Assembly: GCA_900491605.1 (NCBI GenBank)
Contig: UESW01000068.1
Span: 1-64,000, forward strand
From: Calamus simplicifolius
Lineage: Eukaryota; Streptophyta; Magnoliopsida; Arecales; Arecaceae
Direction of reading: 5' to 3'
Length of the DNA stretch: 64,000 bases
A program made the position numbers and the translations under genes. Shown in pieces: positions 56,001 through 64,000 of this stretch. Position 1 is the stretch's first letter; every line of letters begins with the position of its first letter. The notes beneath the pieces were generated by a model. That model searched no databases. It saw only the letters and a program-made list of their open reading frames with translations, and was not told the origin of the DNA.

Positions 56001-58144
56001 AATCATTTTATAATTTGCACAGTTTTGAATATCTCATTTATTTTTATATAGATATTATTAATATACTTTTTCTCTAATCATTCGGCATTTTTTTAATTGC
56101 TACAATCCTGTTAAATAAATTGCTTAATCACATGAAAGATTGCATCTGGCCCTAATGCCTTTACATTTTTTAGCCTCAAGCATGTTAATCTACGAAAAGT
56201 CAACATAAATTTTGAAAAATCAACAACATGCTCGCTTCCACATTATGACAGTTTGGGTCTGATGTTAGATGAACCGCTTTACAAAAATGTTCCACACATT
56301 CAAAGGAAAAGAAGCAACAACCAACCTCCACAAGAATGCCATCACCGCTAACACACACAATCCCATCATATTTTTGAAGATCCAATGAGCAGGCAATTTC
56401 TTGAGCATGAAGCTGATACTTTGTCTCTGAAGAAAAGCAGAGCCTAAGAAGTTAATAACACAGTGTGTGTGCGCGCGTGCGCGTGAGAGAGAGAGAGAGA
56501 GAGAGGTTGGAAGCTTCCAACCTTGCGTTGTATAAGTAATATCAGCGGCTTCAAGAAGCGGGCTTGACTTCATTGTGGAAGATCTCCCGTCCACATTTCT
56601 TCCCACCAAAGGGATTTAGAATAATCAATAACCTCTTTGGCCGACCTATTATGAAAGATGATAAGATTCTATTTTAGCAAAATCACCAGAAATTAAGCAT
56701 GAATGTTCTTATTTACTTGCAAATCAGCACATATTAACAGAAAATCCATCGTATTTTATATACAATGGGAACTCATAGTGATAATATGAACCCGATGAAA
56801 TGGCAGAAAAGAGAAAAAAGTTTATTGTTTACAACCATATAGAATAGTATTTGCATGAAAAATTTATAACTTCTTTATAAATTCTGCAACGCAGATCATC
56901 AATCTGATCTCGTTTAATTTGTGGACTCAGAAATCAAGAAAACGCAACTTTACCTTTAGAAAGAGTTCGTAAGCTACAGGATTAGTTCAACCACATCCAT
57001 GCAAATACTAAGTCTCGCGGAAAAGAAGGAAGATAAACATTTAAAAACTCATCCTTTGAAAAAAAAGGTAAAAGTTCTGAAAAGGCGCTTCCGTATGCAC
57101 ATTTTTTATATATTTTTAGCTCTCAAAAAATTCAGAAAATTATCTCTAAGAGAATTTGTGAATATAAGCAAAACAAACAGCTTAAAAAATTCCCTACAAG
57201 AACACAGGAAAATTGTAGGTTTTTTCCTCTCCTCGTGGACAAAAAGTATCTCTGTATCAAGCTGAAAATTTTAGACTCTAATTCCACAAAATGAACAAAG
57301 AGAATTCTTGCAACCAGTCGTCCAGATTTTTTTAAAAAATCGCCTCTGACGATTTTATAGGAAAATCTCAAAATTGTACCCGAACAAAAAGGAAAAAAAG
57401 CTTCCAGCAAGTCTTTTCAACGTAGGTAAACAAAATTTTTGATGATTGTACAAAAAATCGGAAGGAAAAGGAAAAAAGAAGAAGCCTCTTTCGAAAAGAA
57501 AAGTTCCAGAAAGATTACTTATCATAGATAAATGTAGCCATCCCAAGAAAATGAAGCCCCCCCCCCCACAAAAAAAAAAAAAAAAAAAATCAAGGAGACT
57601 TTCTCTTGTTTTTGGATGAAAGAGGAGTAAGAGGAATTTCTCACTAAGAAAAAACTCTCCAGAGAATCGAAGCAATTGTATCTTCGCGACTATAAATTAA
57701 GCTATCTTTCTCCGATAAAAAACGCAACGAAAACACAGAAAATTAACACAAAAAGAATATCTTTTCCGATCAACGAAGAAAAACTAAACAACCGAAAAAT
57801 CCTAGCGCACTACCAAGGGAATTGATGCAATCCCTCAGCCGCTCGCTCCATTGAATCGCGGCATCTTCGGTCGGCAGCTCCAGGACATAGTCTCTCCTCG
57901 TCTCCTTCCCGAAGCTCCTGCCGCCGCCGGAAACCCCTTCGAAGGACCCCGCGAAAGCCCTGAGCGTAATTCTCAGCCCCTCGGCCTCGAAACCCAGCAC
58001 ATCTGACTCCACGGCCAGGCACCGCTCGCCGCCGTCGCCGCCCCTCCACTGGAGCGTGCCGTCGGCGGCCAGGCGTGCCTTCGTCGGCACCCCGTTCACC
58101 CGGATCGACTCCGTGAGGGTGACGGCTTCCACTTTCTCCGCCAT
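50010..58144 (-). CDS. SPHK1: Plant sphingosine kinase, ten exons, with four one-base frame breaks
   Basis: It phosphorylates sphingoid long-chain bases, giving signalling lipids that in Arabidopsis act in abscisic acid responses. Coding exons: 58,144-57,814; 56,645-56,522; 56,426-56,326; 54,396-54,324; 52,739-52,653; 52,524-52,447; 52,300-52,230; 51,964-51,667; 51,196-51,073; 50,202-50,010. All introns are GT-AG with consistent phases. Motifs in order: RPKRLLIILNPFGGKK; YDGIVCVSGDGILVEVVNGL with the conserved SGDG; PLGIIPAGTGNGMAKS; DVDIESEKYRWLGRARLDFY; PYVTYLKVKAFRLEPGQRVG; C terminus TVDQGLATIFSP. The expected length of about 490 residues fits the family. One extra base in G/C runs near 56,560, 51,884, 51,160 and 50,112 breaks the frame as given. 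The start MAEKVEAV was chosen because an upstream in-frame TTG is not a plant start. Recent pseudogene or sequence errors are the two explanations. Confidence 0.93.
53380..53785. mobile_element. Possible MITE-like element in intron 4 of the sphingosine kinase gene
   Basis: TTCGGTACGCAGGATGAGA at the left and the inverted TTCTAATCCGGTATACCAA at the right form an imperfect inverted repeat about 400 bp apart, and the interior repeats AGATAGGACAAAA and GGATAAG themes. No clear target duplication was seen. The rest of this 1.6 kb intron shows nothing recognisable. Confidence 0.35.
54727..56190 (-). pseudogene. RTE-type LINE relic in intron 3 of the sphingosine kinase gene
   Basis: On the - strand a decayed reverse transcriptase can be followed: KMIKLMSHIIKLWERVIE near 55,980, NNQFGFM near 55,920, MVFIDLKKVYDRVPREI near 55,810, GLHKGSALSPYLFILVMDEL near 55,600, KFYKIAIRPAMLYGTECW near 55,180 and IQRRPLDAP near 54,970. 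It ends near 54,727 with ACTCAACTCA-type repeats, as in plant RTE elements. It has many stops. It lies in the same orientation as the host gene and should be spliced out with intron 3. Confidence 0.8.
56461..56506. repeat. Compound microsatellite in intron 2
   Basis: A run of GT/GC dinucleotides followed by about eleven GA repeats lies between exons 2 and 3, directly beside the donor site at 56,521. It is likely to be variable in length. Confidence 0.85.
56646..57813 (-). other. Intron 1 of the sphingosine kinase gene
   Basis: About 1.17 kb of AT-rich sequence with GT at 57,813 and AG at 56,646. A poly-C/poly-A run lies at about 57,558-57,590. No other element was recognised. Confidence 0.75.
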
Positions 58145-58737
58145 CGCTCTTAGGCTCGGCTCCAAACGGTGGGCGGGGGTTGCGAGGAAGCGTTGGCGCT
58201 CGGATCGCAGCGGAGGATTTTGGCTTTAAAGATAATGCGAAGAGGAGGCAGCAGCAGACGGAGAGTGAACTATTGTCCAACGGGTGCATAGAAACTTCTA
58301 TGCGTCCATAGACATGCTCTCCTCATGACGGGTTTTTTTTTAAAAAAAATAATAACAGGGAAACTTGACTTTCTTTATTTGTCCACTCAAAAAATCTCGA
58401 TGCTGCAATTTTCGTGGTGCATTTAATTTTTAAGAATAGTTTTATTTTTTATTTTTATAAAAAAAATATATCTAATTAAATAATAATTAAGCAATGCTTA
58501 TTATGTTAATAAATATTAAAATATTTGTAGTTTGACTGAAGAGACCTGGAGAATCGTCGAAGCTTCCCTGAAGGTGATGGTATGGCGGGAAGTCGCAAAG
58601 GCGCACCAGCGAGCCGTCGGCTTGGAAATGGAAGGGAAAGGTGGGAGGTTGACACGTGCCGTTCCCTTCCCTCAGAAGTGCCAAAACGGGACGGAATAGT
58701 TTATTTACTCCGGTTGGTATCTGGGCACCGCCGCGGC
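58145..58737 (-). promoter_or_regulatory. 5' leader and promoter region of the sphingosine kinase gene
   Basis: The 593 bp between the start codon and the LINE. The part next to the gene (58,145-58,290) is GC-rich and probably transcribed leader; further out it becomes AT-rich. No TATA box could be assigned with confidence. A LINE insertion bounds it upstream, so any more distal promoter parts are now displaced by 3 kb. Confidence 0.5.
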
Positions 58738-58745
58738 AACCTTTG

Positions 58746-58747
<2 letters not shown>

Positions 58748-58776
<29 letters not shown>

Positions 58777-61702
58777 GGCATGCGATCACATCATTTTAGA
58801 GCAAGTCAAACCCAAAATATCAAAGTACAATTTATAAAATAATAAAGAAAGGGATATCAGTATGCCAAATTCACTATTCAATCGACGAGCAATAAAAGAT
58901 GCAACCCAATCAACCGCTACATTGGCTTCTCTATAGGCATGATGAATCACAGTGGCATAAGTAGTCTGCAAGAGACTCTAATATCTTTATCAAGGGGTTT
59001 AAAAGAGAATAAGAATCCTCAACCTGCCTGATCCATCTGATAATCGTAAGAGAGTCTCCCTCAATAATCAATCTACGATGGCCCATGTGTCGAACAGTAT
59101 GAGTGATGCCAGCCCATGCAGCCTGGAGCTCCGTCATAGGGACCGAGATATCAATAGAGCTATACCTACCAGCCGCAAGTAACTGACCCTTAGAGCCACG
59201 AATGACAAACCCAGAACCAGCAGAACGATCAGAGACGGAACCATCAAAGTTCACTTTGACGAAACCTGGGGTGGGGGCTCCCAAGAGACAAAGACCGTAG
59301 AACGGTGCACTGCCAAAGCAGCAGGGGAGTCCCAGTGACCAGATCCATCAATGTGAATACCAGAAGAATAGTGAGTGTACTCCCGGGCATGAAAGAGAGC
59401 ACGCCGGATAACCACCTATGGTAAAGCCGTCTCCTCAGCAAAGATAATATGGTTCCAGATCAGCCAAATATGATAAGCCAAGTAGACCGAGATAACACCC
59501 TGAGAGCGGGGACCAGTCTGGGTAATCACCCTGATAGCATGCAGAAAAGAAAGCCGAGCAGGTCCATCCTCCAGTAACCAAGGGGTAAAGTGGGTCATCT
59601 GCCAAATTGAGCCGCACGAGAGCACATGAATATAACATGATCCACGGATTCATTCTGCATCCCGCATATCGGACAGAGAGGCGAAATAGAGAGACCATGA
59701 TCAGCCAATAGGTTACAGGTACGTAGGTGATCCCATCTGAGCTTCCACAAGAAAAGCTGGACCCTAGGATGAACTAGCAAATTCTATATCCATGCAATAT
59801 CAGCTAAGCCCAAGGACGGAGATCGGTATCGGGCAACCAGGTCCCTAGTGGGGGCGCAAGGAAGACAGGAACGACGCCAAAGTCTAGTATCCGGGCCAGC
59901 AAAAAAGGAAGAGGCACGGCAAGAATCCTCTGCGCCAGCTCAGTCCCACATAGCTGAGACACAATAGGGTCATTCCATCCACCACTGTCCTGGCAAATCA
60001 AAGATGAAACATGCAAAGAGGGTTCAACTTCAGAGCTAATAAAAGTCGGCCATCGAGAAAGAGGGAGATTAGCTATCCAAGTATCCTGAATAATATCAAC
60101 TGAAGTCCCATCCCCAATCATACACTAGATATCAGTCATAACAGTTGGAGCAGCCTGGCAGATCGCGCGCCAAAAAAAGGAACATCCACGGGGAGAACTG
60201 ATAACCGAGTCAGAAGTCCATGCTCCATATCTGCCATGCATGACAGAACTCTAGAAACAATGAGGGTCCAAAAAGAATCGGGAAGCATGCCTCGCAATAA
60301 TAGCCTCATGACGGAGCATCAAAGATAGAATCCCTAACCCGCCCTCAGAGATCGGCAAACAAACAATGTCCCAAGCCAAAGATGAACACCACGGCCCCCC
60401 TGCATAGATGCCCAAAGAAAATCTCCAATACGTCTCTTAATCCGATGGAGACAAGTAGTCGGGATCATAGCATTGGATAATAGATAGAGGGACAGCAAAG
60501 TAAGAATAGATCGGATCAGGGTAATACGCCCCAGCATAGAAAGACCCGAAACCTGCCAGCGATCCAATCGATCAGAAATCCGACGGTCTAGGTCTCCAAA
60601 ATCCTGCTGACGAGGCTGCCGGCTCGTAATGGGGATCCCAAGGTAGATCAGACGATCAGAGAAAGTGGAAATTCGTAACGCCTGAGAGATGGCAGCACGA
60701 TGGCGAGGAGAGGTCGATGGGCTGAAGCAAATAATAGATTTCTGCAAGTTGACCCGCTGCCCCGAATTCCGACAATAAGACTGAATGATAGCAGCACAAG
60801 TGGTTGCATTCTGAACTGGCACTGGGCTAAGCAAAATGCAGTCATCAGCAAAGAGCAGGTGGGTAAGAGAAGGTCCGAGTGGCCCCGGCATATAAGGCAA
60901 CAAAAAAGACTCCCCAACCGCCTGGTGAAGCGCACGAGAGAGATCATCAGCACAGAATAAAAGGAACGAAGATAGAGGGCATCCCTGTCGGAGACCAACA
61001 GCAGAGGAAAATACTCAGTCGGACTACCATTAATAAGGATAGAAAATGTAGGCCCTTGAACACAAGCCATAACCCATTCAATGAACAGCTTAGCAAACCC
61101 AAACACCCTCAAAGTCTGTCGGAGAAAAATCCAGCTCATCCTATCATACGCTCTCTCCATGTCTATCTGGGCAGCCATAAGAGGCCGCTGACGATTGGCA
61201 CGCTGGAGGTCGTGCATAAACTCCTGGGCAATAAGAGCATTATCAGTGATACTGCGCCCACGAATAAAAGCTCCCTGCTCCGGAGAGATAAGACGGGGGA
61301 TCACTCCCTGCATACGAGAGATCAAGATACGAGCGCAGACTTTGGTGGTACACAAGCTGATTGGCCTAAAGTGCTGGGGGAGTAAAGCATTAGCTCTTTT
61401 AGGAACAAGGGCAAGAAAAGTCCTTTGCCAATCAGGAGGAATAGTTCTAGTAGAAAAACATGCCGTATAGCCGAGATAACATCCTGCCCAACAATATCCC
61501 AGTAGTGGCGAAGAAAAAAGGCGGAAAGTCATCTGGCCAGGAGCTTTATCTGGCCCCAAAGCCCACACCGCAGAACGAATATCTTCCACTTGGATCTCTC
61601 GAATCAATAAATTATTATCACTCTCAGAAACCCTGGCAGCTCCGATAGCAGTGATAATAGAGGAGTCTGAGACTGACACCTTCGACCAACGAGATTAAAA
61701 GA
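58748..61702 (-). mobile_element. 5'-truncated LINE (L1-like)
   Basis: On the - strand it has reverse transcriptase, a zinc-binding reverse-transcriptase-associated segment, RNase H and a 3' poly-A tail (T-run 58,746-58,773). The target duplication AACCTTTGTT is present at 58,738-58,747 and 61,703-61,712. The 5' end, with ORF1 and the endonuclease, is missing, as is usual for LINE copies. The tail and the target duplication are well kept, so the insertion is not very old. Confidence 0.92.
58786..61679 (-). pseudogene. LINE ORF2: reverse transcriptase, zf-RVT and RNase H, broken
   Basis: The reverse transcriptase starts at about 61,679 with KAPGQMTFRLF, FRPISLCTTKVCARILISRM, EQGAFIRGRSITDNALIAQE and AAQIDMERAYDRMSW. 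A frameshift near 60,990 leads to LLFADDCILLSPVP (the catalytic ADD) and KSIICFSPSTSPRHRAAIS. A zinc-binding region (VQLFLWKLRWDHLRTCNLL, then CPICGMQNESVDHVIFMC) lies at 59,780-59,595. RNase H with GFVKVNFDGSVSDRSAGSGF, IEGDSLTIIRWIRQ and HHAYREANVAVDWVASFIAR runs from 59,284 to 58,786. Several frameshifts and stops break it. It would copy LINE RNA into DNA at the target. Confidence 0.9.
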
Positions 61703-62213
61703 AACCTTTGTTCAATAGCTTGAAGCGGATCAAGCTCCGATCAATTCCCTCCTCTCGACGGATCTACCCCGCAGAACATGCATAATTTAAATTTATCATA
61801 TTTATCAAAAAATTAATTTAATGGCCGATTAAATGACGACATTGATGATCCATCATTCTGAGTTTTAATTTTAGAAACAAAAATTTTTATTCTATTATAT
61901 TTAAGTAAATTATATTTTTATTATTAAAATTAACTCGCATTGAATTGATGTAATCGTCTCTGTATAATAATAATAATAATAATAAATAATAATAAAAGTT
62001 TACAATGGATCAAGCCCTGTCGTCTGCGAACGCAAGAGCCCCATTTGCCTGTCCGGTGTGCTTGGCAGCACATGCTTAAAGTCCCTTAAACCGGCACATG
62101 GCCGCGGATCTTTGCCTGGCTTACCTAATATATATAAGCTATTTTAAATTCAATAAAACATTTAATTTTATAAACCACTAAAATTTTAACTTCACGCGTT
62201 GAACACATTCTCG

Positions 62214-62215
<2 letters not shown>

Positions 62216-62259
<44 letters not shown>
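62216..62259. repeat. TA dinucleotide microsatellite
   Basis: An unbroken TA run of about 22 units. Confidence 0.95.
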
Positions 62260-62261
<2 letters not shown>

Positions 62262-62269
62262 GTATTAAG

Positions 62270-62580
62270 AACGACGCGCGGCACGTATCTCAAATTCTAG
62301 ACGTCCATCCCTTCTTTTGCGCGTCTGCTTTCCTCGTGGAGGAAAGAAGCGCGAGGCACCGTCTTCGGTTATCCGCACTCGCGGTGCACACAGCAATCAG
62401 CGCACGAACGAAGTGACGCACGCACATGGGATCACTTTTGCTACGGTGATGGGGACACGGACCATTCTTCGGTCAGTCTCGGGGTCGCACGCGGACGCGG
62501 TGGACCTTCACGTCCACGATGAGCGGATAATTCTGACCATCCGATTCAGAATGTCATCGCATTTCCGCCGCGGAAGAAGC
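62270..62580. promoter_or_regulatory. CpG-rich stretch, possible promoter or leader of a gene to the right
   Basis: It has many CpG dinucleotides (GACGCGCGGCACG, GCGCGAGGCACCG, CACGCGGACGCGG) in otherwise AT-rich DNA. A 102-codon + strand frame covers it but is not recognisable. The nature of this segment is a guess from composition only. Confidence 0.2.
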
Positions 62581-64000
62581 TTCCTTTTTTTTTTTTTTTT
62601 TTCCACCCCCTTCATTCTTGTATAACGGACGCGTCACTGCTCTGTCCTAACTCCTAAATCTAGGTTTCTCGGTCGATCAAAGCGTGAGATTTTATTAATC
62701 AGGTATCAAAATAACAACAGCAGTGTCTTCTCAAATCAAACTCTAATGCTCTGCTTGAACGAAGAAAAAAGTTAAAAAAAAATTAGAAGGAAAAAAATAA
62801 GAGAAAAAAAAATTAAAAGAAAATATTTTTTTTTTTCTGTTTCAATGAATTAAAGAAAATAGAGAGAAAAAAGTTGATAATTAATAATAATAATATTATA
62901 TAAATGATTAAAAAATGCATCCGTGTTTTTTTTGAAAGGATCAATATTGAAATGAAAAAAAAAAAAGCACTTTTGAGTTTTCTCTCCGAAATTTTTTCGG
63001 TTTCCAAAAGAAAACTTTTATATAGGACGCTCATTTTTTTCCTTTATTTTTTCTCTAGTTTTCTTTCCTTCTTACTTTTCTTTCAATCTAAACAAGATAT
63101 ATTTTTTCTCTCCTATTTTTTCTTTTTTTTTTTTTTTTTTCCCTAGTTTTCTTTCCATCCAAACAAAAACTAAGGCTTTTACATTAAGGAATATCGTCCA
63201 AACTAAAATACCAAAGGAAAAACTTTTTCAAAAAAAAAAATCTATTTTAAAAATAATATAATGTTAATTTCACCTGAAATGCAATAATCCTAATAAGTCT
63301 TCCCGCCAAAAGAATTTTTCTTTCGATTAAAGCAAAGTGCTATGATATAGAAAAAAATGCATGCAAAAAGAAACAAAAATCATTGCATAATAAAAGATAG
63401 AGTATATTTTTGTTCCTCATACTTTTATATAATATTTATTTGTTGCTCAACTTTTGTTGTTATAATTTGATTTCTTATATTTTAAAATATTATATTTTTG
63501 ATGCTCGATTATAAGAACTGGTTCAATTTGACGAAATTACTAACGTCATCTTAACTAAGGTTTACAAGTTAAAAATATATTTTAACATAAAAGTATGGTA
63601 GAGTAATCATACAAGAATTTTATATATTGTATTTCTTATTACTAGGAAAGAAGTGGAGATTAGAAAATCCGATCTCCGAGGGAGTCGCTTCAATGGAGCT
63701 AGTCTAGAGTGATTAAATGGCGATAGAATTTAAATGAAGATAAAAGACTTCTGAAAATCCATTAGATTTGGATTTAAGGATAAAGATAAAAGTCTCATCC
63801 TTCAGAACCAAACCCAAAATCTGATTATTTTCTTTATAAAATAAAACTTAATTTATACTTATTTTTTTTCAAATATATCTTGAAACCCTTCTGCTTGCAT
63901 TTTAACTTTATTTAGTTATAAATTTTAGATATTTATGGCTCCTAATATAATCATTTTGTCCTACAATTTTTTTCTTAAATGAGTCTTTCAACGTGCTTAA

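Larger units (their letters stand above)
61713..64000. other. AT-rich stretch without recognised gene
   Basis: It holds a TA microsatellite (62,216-62,259), a CpG-rich stretch (about 62,270-62,580), several long T and A runs (62,584-62,601; 62,760-63,250), and otherwise AT-rich DNA. Open frames are short and unremarkable. No RNA gene was seen. Confidence 0.5.

Noticed and set aside
58145..58165. Extended N terminus (seven residues) for sphingosine kinase
   Set aside because: The upstream codon is TTG; the first ATG in frame is at 58,144, giving MAEKVEAV.
60879..61385. + strand open frame of 168 codons
   Set aside because: It is a shadow of the LINE reverse transcriptase on the - strand.
1..64000. 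Search for tRNA, rRNA, riboswitch, phage or bacterial defence systems
   Set aside because: Nothing of these kinds could be supported; the content is that of plant nuclear DNA rich in transposons.

Overview
The window is nuclear DNA from a plant. It holds one host gene of the plant sphingosine kinase type, with ten exons and GT-AG introns, and the rest is almost entirely nested plant transposons. The repeat content (SIRE-type Copia, Tat-type Gypsy, a CACTA element, plant LINEs) and the style of the gene suggest a monocot, perhaps a palm. The species is an inference and cannot be proved from the sequence.

Bases 1-43,269 are a stack of mobile elements. The base layer is a Tat-clade Ty3/Gypsy retrotransposon on the + strand. 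It runs from a 5' LTR cut by the window edge (1-910), through a primer-binding site, gag, and a pol with two RNase H domains (11,567-16,442), then tandem-repeat arrays and a long 3' region, to a 3' LTR (20,686-32,501). A SIRE/Maximus-type Copia element on the - strand (1,073-11,561) is inserted just downstream of the primer-binding site, with target duplication GTGAT. The Gypsy 3' LTR is split by a solo LTR (21,101-31,776, target duplication CTTAT). The solo LTR is split in turn by an 8.9 kb CACTA transposon (21,479-30,376, target duplication TAT), which carries two unusual GC-rich satellite-like arrays and a truncated transposase region.

From 33,505 to 43,269 the window repeats itself. The 3' part of the Gypsy element, its 3' LTR with the same solo LTR, and about 0.9 kb of flanking DNA recur in direct orientation. 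This is a tandem segmental duplication. The second copy lacks the CACTA element and so preserves its empty site. The order of events can be read as: Gypsy insertion, solo LTR formation, duplication, CACTA insertion. The Copia insertion cannot be placed relative to the duplication.

Bases 43,270-50,009 hold a degraded LINE RNase H piece, MITEs (including one nested in a member of its own family), a LINE/RTE fragment and AT-rich DNA. Bases 50,010-58,144 hold the sphingosine kinase gene on the - strand. Its ten exons and all splice sites are readable, but four coding exons each contain one extra base in a short G/C run, so the reading frame as given is broken. A 5'-truncated LINE (58,748-61,702) lies about 0.6 kb upstream of the start codon. 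Bases 61,713-64,000 are AT-rich with a TA microsatellite and a short CpG-rich stretch, and no gene was recognised there.

I found no CRISPR array, tRNA, rRNA or bacterial-type system. The most unusual material is the duplication and its filler-bearing breakpoint, the satellite arrays inside the CACTA element, and the frameshift pattern in the sphingosine kinase gene.
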